Assembly (NCBI RefSeq): GCF_018332655.1
Contig: NZ_BOQL01000077.1
Coordinates: 1 to 64,000, forward strand
Origin: Actinoplanes auranticolor
GTDB lineage: Bacteria; Actinomycetota; Actinomycetes; Mycobacteriales; Micromonosporaceae
Direction: 5' to 3'
DNA: 64,000 nt
Numbering within the stretch: the stretch's first letter is position 1; the number at the start of each line of letters is the position of its first letter. The position numbers and the translations under genes were made by a program. The notes beneath the pieces are model-generated. The model ran no database searches, was not told the origin of the DNA, and worked only from the letters and a program-made list of their open reading frames with translations. Shown one piece after another: positions 33,525-41,403 of this stretch.

Positions 33525-34966
33525 TGACTGCTGTAGCTGAGCCCACCAAGACGCAGGCCGGTGTCGGTCGCGTAGTCCGGGTCATCGGCCCGGTCGTCGA
33601 CGCCGAGTTCCCCCGCGACGCGATGCCCGAGATCTACAACGCCCTGCACGTCGACGTGACCCTCTCGGACGGCACCAAGACGCTGACCCTGGAGGTGGCG
33701 CAGCACCTGGGCGACAACGTCATCCGGGCCATCTCGATGCAGCCCACCGACGGCCTGGTCCGTGGCTCCGAAGTGCGCGACACCGGTGCCGGCATCTCGG
33801 TGCCCGTCGGTGACGTGACCAAGGGCCACGTGTTCAACGCCCTCGGCGAGGTGCTCAACGCCGACCCGGCCACCCTGGACATCCAGGAGCGGTGGAGCAT
33901 CCACCGCAAGCCGCCGGCGTTCGCGGACCTCGAGCCGAAGACCGAGATGCTGGAGACCGGCATCAAGGTGCTCGACCTGCTCGCGCCGTACGTGCGCGGT
34001 GGCAAGATCGGCCTGTTCGGCGGCGCGGGTGTGGGCAAGACGGTGCTCATCCAGGAGATGATCATCCGCGTTGCCCGTAACTTCGGTGGTACGTCGGTGT
34101 TCGCCGGCGTGGGCGAGCGCACCCGCGAGGGCAACGACCTCATCCTGGAGATGGAAGAGGGCGGCGTGCTCGACAAGACCGCGCTCGTCTTCGGCCAGAT
34201 GGACGAGCCGCCGGGCACCCGCCTGCGGGTCGCCCTGACCGCGCTGACCATGGCGGAGTACTTCCGGGACGTCCAGAACCAGGAGGTGCTGCTCTTCATC
34301 GACAACATCTTCCGGTTCACCCAGGCCGGTTCCGAGGTGTCGACGCTGCTCGGCCGTATGCCGTCCGCCGTGGGTTACCAGCCCACGCTGGCCGACGAGA
34401 TGGGCGAGCTGCAGGAGCGGATCACGTCGGTCCGAGGCAAGGCGATCACCTCGCTGCAGGCGATCTACGTGCCCGCCGACGACTACACCGACCCGGCGCC
34501 GGCCACCACCTTCGCCCACCTGGACGCGACGACCAACCTCGAGCGGTCGATCTCCGACAAGGGGATCTACCCCGCCGTGGACCCGCTGGCCTCCAGCTCG
34601 CGGATCCTGGCGCCCGAGTTCGTCGGGGCCGAGCACTACGCGGTCGCCCGTGAGGTGCAGCGGATCCTGCAGAAGTACAAGGACCTGCAGGACATCATCG
34701 CCATCCTCGGTATGGACGAGCTCTCCGAGGAGGACAAGGTGACGGTGCAGCGGGCTCGCCGCATCGAGCGCTTCCTGTCCCAGAACACGTACGCCGCCGA
34801 GCAGTTCACCGGCGTTCCCGGCTCGACGGTCCCGCTCAAGGAGACCATCGAGGCGTTCAAGAAGATCAGCGAGGGTGAGTACGACAACTACCCCGAGCAG
34901 GCCTTCTTCATGTGCGGCGGCCTCGAGGACCTCGAGAAGAACGCACACGAGCTGATGAAGGGCTGA
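33521..34966 (+). CDS. atpD: ATP synthase subunit beta
   Basis: A 481-residue catalytic F1 subunit. GGAGVGKTVLIQEM (near 167) is the P-loop, VGERTREGNDL holds the catalytic Glu, and LLFIDNIFRFTQAGSEVSTL is the Walker B region. Start ATG overlaps the atpG stop. The operon appears to stop here: a strong terminator lies 18 bp downstream, and atpC lies 1.5 kb further on. Confidence 0.97.
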   Translation: MMTAVAEPTKTQAGVGRVVRVIGPVVDAEFPRDAMPEIYNALHVDVTLSDGTKTLTLEVAQHLGDNVIRAISMQPTDGLVRGSEVRDTGAGISVPVGDVTKGHVFNALGEVLNADPATLDIQERWSIHRKPPAFADLEPKTEMLETGIKVLDLLAPYVRGGKIGLFGGAGVGKTVLIQEMIIRVARNFGGTSVFAGVGERTREGNDLILEMEEGGVLDKTALVFGQMDEPPGTRLRVALTALTMAEYFRDVQNQEVLLFIDNIFRFTQAGSEVSTLLGRMPSAVGYQPTLADEMGELQERITSVRGKAITSLQAIYVPADDYTDPAPATTFAHLDATTNLERSISDKGIYPAVDPLASSSRILAPEFVGAEHYAVAREVQRILQKYKDLQDIIAILGMDELSEEDKVTVQRARRIERFLSQNTYAAEQFTGVPGSTVPLKETIEAFKKISEGEYDNYPEQAFFMCGGLEDLEKNAHELMKG

Positions 34967-34983
34967 TCCTGACGGATCATCTC

Positions 34984-35013
34984 GAGCCGCGCCGGCGCAT
35001 GCCGGCGCGGCTC
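34984..35013 (+). terminator. Terminator after atpD
   Basis: A perfect 13-bp stem, GAGCCGCGCCGGC / GCCGGCGCGGCTC, with loop GCAT. It is followed by ATCCGTTT rather than a full T-tract. It should end most atp transcripts before atpC. Confidence 0.75.
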
Positions 35014-35161
35014 ATCCGTTTCCAAGTGCCCGTTTTGTCCGTTTGACCTCGAGTGCGACGGTACGCGGACGCGAAGTTTACTTTTGTTGTTCGGATACTC
35101 TTGGCACTGCTTGTGGCGCGGCCCCGGGATCAGGTCCTGATCCCGGCAGGTATCGACCGGC

Positions 35162-36313
35162 ATGGTTGGGGATCGAGTGGCGAAGAGCGGGAAACCGAAG
35201 AGCGGCTGGCGCGCACCCCTGTGGGCGCGGCTGTGCGCGATCTTCGGCTGCGTGCTGATGGTTCTCAGCGGCGGCGCCCTGGTCACGAGTCAGGTGCTCG
35301 TCTCCCGCTACGCCGACGCGGTGCAGACCAAGGACCTCTTCGGCAACGCCGCCTCCGGCGCCACCAAGCAGCAGGTCAGCGACATCAAGGGCCCGCTCAA
35401 CATCCTGCTGGTCGGCATCGACCCGCGCAACGACACCACCGCGCCGCTGTCCGACTCGATCATCGTCGTGCACGTCCCCAAGGGGCTGAAGCAGGCGTAC
35501 CTCTACTCGATCCCGCGTGACCTGCGCGTCGAGATCCCGCCGTTCGAGAAGACCAATTTCCGCGGCGGCACGGCGAAGATCAACGCCGCGATGTCGTACG
35601 GCAGCTCGATCGGCGGCGGCAAGCACGACGTGGCTCAGGGCTTCGATCTGCTGGCCAAGACGGTCAGCAAGCTCACCGGCATCAAGAAGTTCGACGCCGG
35701 CGCGATCATCAACTTCAACGGTTTCCAGAAGATCGTGAACGCCATGGGCGGCGTCACGATGACGATCGACCAGAACGTGAAGTCGGAGCACCTGCAGCCG
35801 AACGGCAAGCCCCGGCCGCGTAAGGCCGAGTGCCCGACGAGCGGCAACTGCGAGCACCCGTACACCGGCCCGCAGAAGCAGTACAAGAAGGGCACGTACC
35901 ACCTGGAGGGCTGGGAGGCGCTGGACTACGTCCGGCAGCGCTACGGCCTCCCGCGCAGCGACTACGACCGCCAGCGCCACCAGCAGCAGTTCATCAAGGC
36001 GATGGCTTCCCAGGCGCTGAGCAAGGACGTGGTGACCAACCCGATCAAGCTCGACAAGGTGCTCAAGGCGGCCGGCGACACGCTGATCTTCGACGGCAAC
36101 GGGCACTCGGTCGTCGACTGGGGCCTGGCCCTGAAGAACCTGCGCGCCGAGGACATGACGCTGGTGAAGCTGCCCGGCCGGAGCCTCATCACCAACGGCA
36201 GGTATCAGGGCGAGGCCCTCGACGCCAGCGCCGAGGAGTTCTTCGCGTCGGTGCAGAGCGACACGATCTCGTCGTTCCTGATCGAGCACCCGGACTTCCT
36301 CCAGAAGCTCTGA
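35162..36313 (+). CDS. LytR-CpsA-Psr family cell-wall glycopolymer ligase
   Basis: A 383-residue type-II membrane protein: short basic N-terminus, one helix (about 24-46, LCAIFGCVLMVLSGGALV) and an extracytoplasmic LCP domain from about 85. Family motifs include LLVGIDPRNDTTAPLSDSII, YSIPRDLRVEIPPF and RQRYGLPRSDYDRQRHQQQF, supplying the Asp and Arg residues that bind polyprenyl pyrophosphate. LCP proteins attach secondary polymers to peptidoglycan. Two cysteines (AECPTSGNCEHP) may form a disulphide. Start uncertain: ATG 35162 has no ribosome site, and GTG 35177 has GGGGA 4 nt upstream. It splits atpD from atpC, with an AT-rich upstream region (TTTACTTTTGTTGTTCGGAT) that may be its promoter. 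Confidence 0.88.
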   Translation: MVGDRVAKSGKPKSGWRAPLWARLCAIFGCVLMVLSGGALVTSQVLVSRYADAVQTKDLFGNAASGATKQQVSDIKGPLNILLVGIDPRNDTTAPLSDSIIVVHVPKGLKQAYLYSIPRDLRVEIPPFEKTNFRGGTAKINAAMSYGSSIGGGKHDVAQGFDLLAKTVSKLTGIKKFDAGAIINFNGFQKIVNAMGGVTMTIDQNVKSEHLQPNGKPRPRKAECPTSGNCEHPYTGPQKQYKKGTYHLEGWEALDYVRQRYGLPRSDYDRQRHQQQFIKAMASQALSKDVVTNPIKLDKVLKAAGDTLIFDGNGHSVVDWGLALKNLRAEDMTLVKLPGRSLITNGRYQGEALDASAEEFFASVQSDTISSFLIEHPDFLQKL

Positions 36314-36381
36314 CGCCAGGCCCGGCGACCCGTCCGCAGTGGCGGTCGCCACCCCCGGCACCAGCAGGTCACCCAGCCGTT

Positions 36382-36387
36382 TAGACT
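36382..36387 (+). promoter_or_regulatory. -10 element TAGACT before atpC
   Basis: TAGACT within GTTTAGACTTC predicts a transcript start near 36394 and a 72-nt leader containing AAGGAGAG before the atpC GTG. It suggests that atpC and the next gene have their own promoter. Confidence 0.45.
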
Positions 36388-36465
36388 TCATCTCAATCGG
36401 TTCCGCCGGCCTTACAGAGCCGACCCGCAGCGGAAAACCGAGGCAACCTCGTAAGGAGAGACAGC

Positions 36466-36747
36466 GTGGCCAACCAGCTGCACGTTCAGGTCGTCGCCGT
36501 CGAGGAGAAGGTCTGGTCCGGCGACGCCGAGATGGTCGTCGCCCGCACCACCGAGGGCGAGCTCGGCGTCCTGCCCGGTCACTCCCCGCTGCTGGGCCTG
36601 CTCAAGGAGCCCTCCCAGGTGCGGGTCAAGCTCGCCGGCGGCGAGCAGCTGACCTACGACGTAGCGGGCGGCTTCCTCTCGGTCGACGCGAACGGCGTGA
36701 CCGTGCTCGCCGAGAGCGCCACCCCCGCCACCCCCGACGCGCACTGA
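36466..36747 (+). CDS. atpC: ATP synthase subunit epsilon
   Basis: A 93-residue protein with only the N-terminal beta-sandwich (LHVQVVAVEEKVWSGDAEMV, GELGVLPGHSPLLGLLKEP). E. coli epsilon has 138 residues; the C-terminal helical hairpin that inhibits F1 is essentially missing, leaving at most a stub (ESATPATPDAH). Mycobacterial epsilon is also shorter but keeps helices. GTG start with AAGGAGAG. Detached from the other atp genes; DUF2550 follows after 8 bp as in other actinobacteria. Confidence 0.93.
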   Translation: MANQLHVQVVAVEEKVWSGDAEMVVARTTEGELGVLPGHSPLLGLLKEPSQVRVKLAGGEQLTYDVAGGFLSVDANGVTVLAESATPATPDAH

Positions 36748-36755
36748 CGCCGACG

Positions 36756-37223
36756 ATGCGGGTTCTGGAGATCATCGAAATCTGCGTCGTCGCGCTGCTC
36801 GTCGTCCTCCTCGCGATCTTCGTCCGCCGCCGGCTGCTCATGGCCGGCGGCGGCACCATCCGGCTCCAGGTCCGGGTCAGCACGATGGTGCCGGGCCGCG
36901 GCTGGTCCTCGGGGATCGGCCAGTTCGTCGAAGACGAGCTGCGCTTCCACCGCATGTTCAGCTTCGGCGTCCGCCCGAAGAGGGTGCTGAACCGCCGCAC
37001 TCTCTCGGTGGGCTGCCGCCGCCTGCCGGCCGGCCCGGAACGCCTGACCATGCCGGGCCACTGGGTGATCCTGCTCTGCACCACAGGCAGCAACGAGCTC
37101 GAGATCGCGATGGCCGAGTCCACGGTGACCGGCTTCCTGTCCTGGCTGGAAGCAGGCCCACCGGGCCAGCCCGGATCCGTGGCCCCTCGCCCGAAAATCA
37201 CCCCACGCCCAGCCGAGCGCTGA
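36756..37223 (+). CDS. DUF2550 membrane protein
   Basis: A 155-residue protein with an N-terminal helix (LEIIEICVVALLVVLLAIFV) and a cytoplasmic domain (GRGWSSGIGQFVEDELRFHR; FSFGVRPKRVLNRRTLSVG). Family DUF2550 is found directly after atpC across Actinobacteria and has no known function; a link to the ATP synthase is only positional. The final 20 residues are Pro-rich. Confidence 0.85.
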   Translation: MRVLEIIEICVVALLVVLLAIFVRRRLLMAGGGTIRLQVRVSTMVPGRGWSSGIGQFVEDELRFHRMFSFGVRPKRVLNRRTLSVGCRRLPAGPERLTMPGHWVILLCTTGSNELEIAMAESTVTGFLSWLEAGPPGQPGSVAPRPKITPRPAER

Positions 37224-37242
37224 CAGGCTCCTCCTCCGATAA

Positions 37243-37375
37243 GCGCCCCGGCCTGACCAATCCGGGTCCCATTCGGTAGGCGTCCCGGCCTCACCAATCC
37301 GGGTCCCTTCCGGTAAGCGTTCCGGCCCGACCACTCCGGGTCTTTTTCCGGTACGCGTCTCGGCCTGGCCAACCG
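37243..37375. repeat. 37-bp tandem repeat, about 3.5 copies
   Basis: Units begin GCG at 37243, 37280, 37317 and 37355 (periods 37, 37, 38). Shared core: GCGnnCCGGCC, then ACCAnTCCGGGTC, a short pyrimidine run and CGGTA. The last copy is partial. There are no spacers, so this is not a CRISPR. Copies differ at several positions. Confidence 0.85.
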
Positions 37376-37634
37376 CGAACACCGGCTCGAGTGTCGCAGC
37401 GTTTGAGGCCGCGGCCGGTCCGGGCCGAGGGATCCGCCGCCGGGCGGTTCCATGGGATCCCCGCCGGGCGGTTCGCCCATCCCGGACGGCCCGCGGGCGT
37501 CTGCGCAGCGTGGCGCCGCGGCGGCGGACAGGGCGAAACTGCAAGCTGCTGTCGTTCGCCCGGGCACGCTGTCCGGCGCTGCCGGTCCGGAGCCCGCACT
37601 CACGACGGCGACGGCGACGGCGACGGCCGAGGAT

Positions 37635-37712
37635 GTCGGCCCCGCCTCGAATTGCCTGCACCCGCCGCGAGATCTCCTCGGTCGCCCGGGCCGTCTCCTG
37701 CGACGACGACGC
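37635..37712 (-). pseudogene. Possible chemoreceptor (MCP) gene remnant
   Basis: On the minus strand one frame encodes SSQETARATEEISRRVQAIR. This closely resembles the conserved MCP signalling segment that follows VKELA in actinobacterial chemoreceptors. The flanking sequence in that frame is not MCP-like and there is no start or full domain. It may be the relic of a lost receptor gene or chance similarity in GC-rich DNA. Confidence 0.3.
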
Positions 37713-37793
37713 CGGGACATCCCGGCGAAGCGTCGTGCTGATCTGATCGCGACCATCGGCCCGCCCGGCAGCAGGCGTCACCACCTGAACCCG

Positions 37794-37950
37794 GCACGGG
37801 CCCGGAAACCGTGGGGACGTCAGCTCCGGTGATGCGGTTGGGCACGCCGAGACGCGTGGCCGTGAATTCCGGGTTTCAAGAACAGCGCACGGGCCCGGAA
37901 ACTGTGGGGACGCCTGCTCCGGTGATGCGGTTGGGCACGCCGAGACGCGT
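37794..37950. repeat. 64-bp direct repeat pair, 93 bp apart
   Basis: Copies at 37794-37857 and 37887-37950 run from GCACGGGCCCGGAAA to GCCGAGACGCGT with about five mismatches. A 9-bp inverted pair, AATTCCGGG (37865-37873) and CCCGGAATT (37962-37970), brackets the second copy. Origin unknown; the arrangement resembles a small duplicated intergenic element. Confidence 0.8.
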
Positions 37951-37968
37951 AGCTATGGCATCCCGGAA

Positions 37969-38541
37969 TTACGACACCCCGCCCGGCACCCACTTCACGT
38001 CGCCGCCCGGGTTGGCCGTCCGGCCCAGGATGAAGAGCAGGTCCGAGAGGCGGTTCAGGTACTTCGCCGGGAGCAGTGACGTGCGTTCCTGGTCGGCCTC
38101 GTAGAGCGCCCAGGCCGAGCGTTCTGCGCGGCGGGCGACCGTGCGGGCCACGTGCAGCAGCGCCGCCCCCGGGGTGCCGCCCGGCAGCACGAAGGAGTCG
38201 AGCTCCGGCAACTGCTCGTTGTATTCGTCGCACCAGCCCTCGAGCCGGGTCACGTACGCCTCGGTGATCCGCAGCGGCGGGTACGGCGGGTCGTCGCTCA
38301 GCGGGTTGCAAAGATCGGCGCCCACGTCGAACAGGTCGTTCTGCACCGCGGTCAGCACGCTCTTGACGTCCGGGGCCAGCGCGCCCATCGCGAGCGCCAC
38401 CCCGATCGCCGCGTTGCACTCGTCGGCGTCCGCGTACGCCGCGACCCGGGGATCGGTCTTCGCGGCCACCTCGTTGTTGCCCAGGCGGGTCGAACCGGCG
38501 TCGCCGGTGCGGGTGTAAATGCGGGTGAGATGCACGGCCAT
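37969..38541 (-). CDS. Cob(I)alamin adenosyltransferase, PduO type
   Basis: A 190-residue trimeric enzyme that transfers adenosyl from ATP to cobalamin, giving coenzyme B12. IYTRTGDAGSTRLGNN is the N-terminal ATP-binding motif, DADECNAAIGVA and VQNDLFDVGADL follow, and LPGGTPGAALLHVARTVARR plus YLNRLSDLLFILGR close the site. Methylmalonyl-CoA mutase chaperone and epimerase genes lie 20 kb away in the same window, consistent with a B12-dependent pathway. ATG 38541 lies 7 nt after a minus-strand TAGGGT; GGGGGG also sits in the gap. Divergent from murA, as in mycobacteria. Confidence 0.92.
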   Translation of the reverse strand: MAVHLTRIYTRTGDAGSTRLGNNEVAAKTDPRVAAYADADECNAAIGVALAMGALAPDVKSVLTAVQNDLFDVGADLCNPLSDDPPYPPLRITEAYVTRLEGWCDEYNEQLPELDSFVLPGGTPGAALLHVARTVARRAERSAWALYEADQERTSLLPAKYLNRLSDLLFILGRTANPGGDVKWVPGGVS

Positions 38542-38548
38542 GCCCCCC

Positions 38549-38554
38549 ACCCTA
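38549..38554 (-). promoter_or_regulatory. -10 element TAGGGT of the adenosyltransferase gene
   Basis: Minus-strand TAGGGT, 7 nt, ATG. Leaderless layout; only 24 bp separate it from the murA -10 hexamer on the other strand. Confidence 0.45.
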
Positions 38555-38577
38555 CGGAGGCCGGTGGGCGCGACCCA

Positions 38578-38583
38578 TACGAT
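38578..38583 (+). promoter_or_regulatory. -10 element TACGAT of murA
   Basis: TACGAT, 7 nt, then GTG at 38591. The tempting ATG at 38582 lies inside this hexamer, so the GTG is the better murA start. Confidence 0.5.
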
Positions 38584-38590
38584 GGCCCGC

Positions 38591-39868
38591 GTGGATGTGA
38601 TCAGAGTCAAGGGTGGCGCCCGTCTGTCCGGCGACGTCACGGTCGGCGGGGCGAAGAACTCCGCGCTCAAGCTCATGGCGGTCGCCCTGCTCGCCGAGGG
38701 CCGCAGTGTGGTGGCCAACGTTCCGCGCATCACCGACGTGGCGATCATGGCCGAGGTGCTGCGCCGGCTGGGTTGCGAGGTGTCGCTGGCCGACGGCGAG
38801 GCGACCATCGACGTGCCCGCCGAGCCGGGCAGTGAGACCGACTACGACCTGGTGCGCCGGCTGCGCGCGTCCATCTGCGTGCTGGGCCCGCTGCTGGCCC
38901 GCCGCGGCTACGTGCGGGTCGCGCACCCCGGCGGCGACGCGATCGGCTCCCGCGGCCTGGACATGCACGTCGCCGGTCTGGCCCGGATGGGGGCCGAGAT
39001 CTCCGGTGAGCACGGCTTCGTCATCGCCTCCGCGCCGGGCGGCCTGCACGGCGGCAAGATCTGGCTGGACTTCCCCAGCGTCGGCGCGACCGAGAACCTG
39101 CTGATGGCCGCGGTTCTGGCCAAGGGCGTCACGGAGATCGACAACGCGGCCCGTGAGCCGGAGATCGTCGACATCTGCGACATGCTGACCTCGATGGGCG
39201 CGCAGATCGACGGCGCCGGCACCTCCACCCTGACCGTCGAGGGCGTCGAGGCACTCAAGCCGGTGCGGCACACCACGGTCGGCGACCGGATCGTCGGCGG
39301 CACCTGGGCGTTCGGCGCGGCGATGACCCGCGGCGACGTCACCGTGCACGGCGTCCGGCCGGAATACCTGGCGATCGCCCTGGACAAACTGGTCTCGGCC
39401 GGCGCGGTGGTCGAGCCGGGCGACAACCAGTTCCGGGTACGCATGGACGACCGCCCGAAGGCCGTCGACATCGTCACGCTGCCGTACCCGGGCTTCGCCA
39501 CGGATCTGCTGCCGATGGCGATCGGGCTGGCCGCGGTGAGCGCGGGCTCCTCGCTGATCACCGAGAACATCTTCGACGGCCGCTTCATGTTCGTGAACGA
39601 GATGGTCCGGCTGGGCGCCGACATCCGCACCGACGGCCACCACGCCGTGGTGAACGGCCGCGAGCGGCTCTCCGGCGCGCCGGTCCGGGCCACCGACATC
39701 CGGGCGGGCGCGGGGCTGGTCATCGCCGGGCTGTGCGCGGACGGCGTCACCGAGGTCGGCGAGGTGCACCACATCGACCGTGGGTACCCCGACTTCGTGT
39801 CGGACCTGGCCAACCTGGGCGTGGACGTCGAGCGTGCGGTGGTCACCGAGCCGACGTTCGACTTCTGA
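38591..39868 (+). CDS. murA: UDP-N-acetylglucosamine 1-carboxyvinyltransferase (Asp variant)
   Basis: A 425-residue cytoplasmic enzyme for the first committed step of peptidoglycan synthesis, transferring enolpyruvate from PEP to UDP-GlcNAc. VGGAKNSALKLMAVALLAEG holds the catalytic Lys, and GFATDLLPM and LRRLGCEV are typical EPSP-synthase-fold segments. At the catalytic loop the sequence is AHPGGDAIGSRGLDMH: Asp 116 stands where E. coli has Cys115, the residue alkylated by fosfomycin. The same Cys-to-Asp change occurs in mycobacterial MurA and gives intrinsic fosfomycin resistance. GTG start from the leaderless promoter; it follows the divergent adenosyltransferase gene as in M. tuberculosis. 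Confidence 0.95.
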   Translation: MDVIRVKGGARLSGDVTVGGAKNSALKLMAVALLAEGRSVVANVPRITDVAIMAEVLRRLGCEVSLADGEATIDVPAEPGSETDYDLVRRLRASICVLGPLLARRGYVRVAHPGGDAIGSRGLDMHVAGLARMGAEISGEHGFVIASAPGGLHGGKIWLDFPSVGATENLLMAAVLAKGVTEIDNAAREPEIVDICDMLTSMGAQIDGAGTSTLTVEGVEALKPVRHTTVGDRIVGGTWAFGAAMTRGDVTVHGVRPEYLAIALDKLVSAGAVVEPGDNQFRVRMDDRPKAVDIVTLPYPGFATDLLPMAIGLAAVSAGSSLITENIFDGRFMFVNEMVRLGADIRTDGHHAVVNGRERLSGAPVRATDIRAGAGLVIAGLCADGVTEVGEVHHIDRGYPDFVSDLANLGVDVERAVVTEPTFDF

Positions 39869-40073
39869 CTCGCCGATGCCTTGTGTGAACGGTAGGCCGA
39901 ACCATGTCTAAGAGGTAGTGCAGCGATGTGATGCGGGGTAGCGTCGTGCGCTGCTGCCATACCAGACTCAAGAGCGCGCCACGACTGTTCAGGCTCTGGA
40001 TGACGCCGCTCAGCGTGAGCTTCTCAGGTCTGCTCGGTCCATGACGTCACTGGTGGGGATGTCGTCAGGTCCC

Positions 40074-40430
40074 TCAGAGCGCCGGGGAGCCGCCGACCAG
40101 CCGGCGGGCCTCGTCCACTTCTTCCGGGAAGACGAGCACCAGCAGCCGGCCGTCCGGGCGTACCGCCGAGGTCGAGCGGATGCCCGCGGCCGCCAGCAGG
40201 GTGCGGATCTCCTCGACGATGTCCGGGTCGTCGGTTGCCGCGGCCGGGCAGAGCAGGCCGTAGTCCTCGGCCTCGCCGAAGATGGCCAGGCCCGCGTACA
40301 GCTCGCGGAGCGGGTCCTCGCGGGCCTGCGTCCACTGCAGTCCCATCCGCCAGAAGATCGCGCCGAGGAAACCGACGAGGGCGACGGCGATGAACGGCCC
40401 GAGGAGGTACCAGCCGTCGCTTGGTGGCAT
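40074..40430 (-). CDS. Small single-helix membrane protein
   Basis: About 118 residues: one helix near the N-terminus (LLGPFIAVALVGFLGAIFW) and a cytoplasmic domain ending in a ferredoxin-like pattern (IRTLLAAAGIRSTSAVRPDG; RLLVLVFPEEVDEARRLVGG). The second half resembles small putative signal-transducing proteins of the DUF2007 type, which is only a suggestion. ATG 40430 is preceded by CAGACT with 6 nt between, so it is probably leaderless. Convergent with murA across 205 bp without other genes. Confidence 0.65.
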   Translation of the reverse strand: MPPSDGWYLLGPFIAVALVGFLGAIFWRMGLQWTQAREDPLRELYAGLAIFGEAEDYGLLCPAAATDDPDIVEEIRTLLAAAGIRSTSAVRPDGRLLVLVFPEEVDEARRLVGGSPAL

Positions 40431-40554
40431 GGGCACAGTCTGGCACCGGCGACGGGGTATTTCCCGGGATTTGCCCCGATCGAGGCCCTGAGCGTTCGTT
40501 AAGCACGGCGGCTAGGCTGTCGGCGTTACCTCAACGTGGAGAAGGAGAGCACAC

Positions 40555-41403
40555 ATGGCGGGTCGACTCGCGGTCATCGGCTCCGGTCTGATGGGTTCGG
40601 GCATCGCCCAGGTGGCGGCCCAGGCCGGCTGGCAGGTCACCCTGCGGGACCTGGACGAGGCCTCGCTGGCCCGGGGTGTGGCGGCGATCCGGGAGTCCCT
40701 GGGCCGGTTCGCCGGCAAGGGCAAGATCTCGGCGGAGGACGCCGAGGCGGCGGTCGCCCGGATCACCACCACGACCGAGCTCGACGCGATGGCCGACGCG
40801 GACGTGGTGGTCGAGGCCATCTTCGAGAAGCTGGAGGCCAAGCACGAGGTCTTCCGCGCGCTCGACAAGATCTGCAAGCCCGGCGCGGTGCTCGGCACCA
40901 ACACCTCCGCCATCCCGATCACCCAGATCGCGGCGGTCACCGCGCGGCCGGAGTCGGTCGTGGGCATCCACTTCTTCTCGCCGGTGCCGATGATGAAGCT
41001 GGTCGAGCTGGTCCGTGGCTACCAGACCTCGGACGAGACGATGGCGAGCGCGCGCAACTTCGCCGAGGAGGTCGGCAAGACCTGCGTCGAGGTCAAGCGG
41101 GACGTGGCCGGCTTCGTCTCCAACCGGCTCTTCTCCGCGCTGCTGGTCGAGGCGATCAAGCTGGTCGAGACCGGCGTGGTGTCGGCCGCCGACCTGGACA
41201 CGGTGATGAAGCTGGGCTTCGGGCACGCCATGGGCCCGCTGGCCACCGTGGACCTGACCGGCCTGGACGTCATGCTGAACGCGACGTCGAACATCTACCA
41301 CGACACCGCGGACGAGAAGTTCTTCCCGCCGGAGCTGCTGCAGCGCATGGTCACCGCCGGCGATCTCGGTCGCAAGACCGGTAAGGGTTTCTACACCTAT
41401 TAG
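40555..41403 (+). CDS. 3-hydroxybutyryl-CoA dehydrogenase
   Basis: A 282-residue NAD(P)-dependent enzyme. VIGSGLMGSGIAQVAAQAGW is the Rossmann loop, and IHFFSPVPMMKLVELVRG contains the catalytic His with the following Asn in FVSNRLF. Typical of FadB2/Hbd, which reduces acetoacetyl-CoA in butyrate, polyhydroxybutyrate or ethylmalonyl-CoA routes. A TAGGCT -10 (40513-40518) and AAGGAGAG ribosome site precede the ATG. Its stop overlaps that of the convergent ABC permease gene by 4 bp. The thiolase gene 18 kb downstream could supply its substrate. Confidence 0.93.
   Translation: MAGRLAVIGSGLMGSGIAQVAAQAGWQVTLRDLDEASLARGVAAIRESLGRFAGKGKISAEDAEAAVARITTTTELDAMADADVVVEAIFEKLEAKHEVFRALDKICKPGAVLGTNTSAIPITQIAAVTARPESVVGIHFFSPVPMMKLVELVRGYQTSDETMASARNFAEEVGKTCVEVKRDVAGFVSNRLFSALLVEAIKLVETGVVSAADLDTVMKLGFGHAMGPLATVDLTGLDVMLNATSNIYHDTADEKFFPPELLQRMVTAGDLGRKTGKGFYTY

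Larger units (their letters stand above)
37224..37968. other. 745-bp geneless region with repeats
   Basis: No credible gene on either strand; the open frames here are low-complexity Arg/Pro/Gly products of GC-rich DNA. It holds a 37-bp tandem repeat, a GACGGC hexamer repeated four times (37604-37627), a possible chemoreceptor remnant and a 64-bp direct repeat pair. It separates the atpC-DUF2550 pair from the leftward adenosyltransferase gene. Confidence 0.7.

Noticed and set aside
37243..37375. CRISPR array
   Set aside because: Repeat units are directly adjacent without spacers, only about 3.5 copies, and no cas genes are near.
36626..37756. 376-codon minus-strand frames over atpC, DUF2550 and the repeats
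   Set aside because: Repeated Arg/Pro peptides come from the 37-bp tandem repeat; no ribosome site or domain. Only a short MCP-like segment was kept, as a possible remnant.
39869..40073. Small gene or tRNA between murA and the next gene
   Set aside because: ATG at 39904 runs only a few codons to a stop; no cloverleaf or anticodon-arm pattern found.
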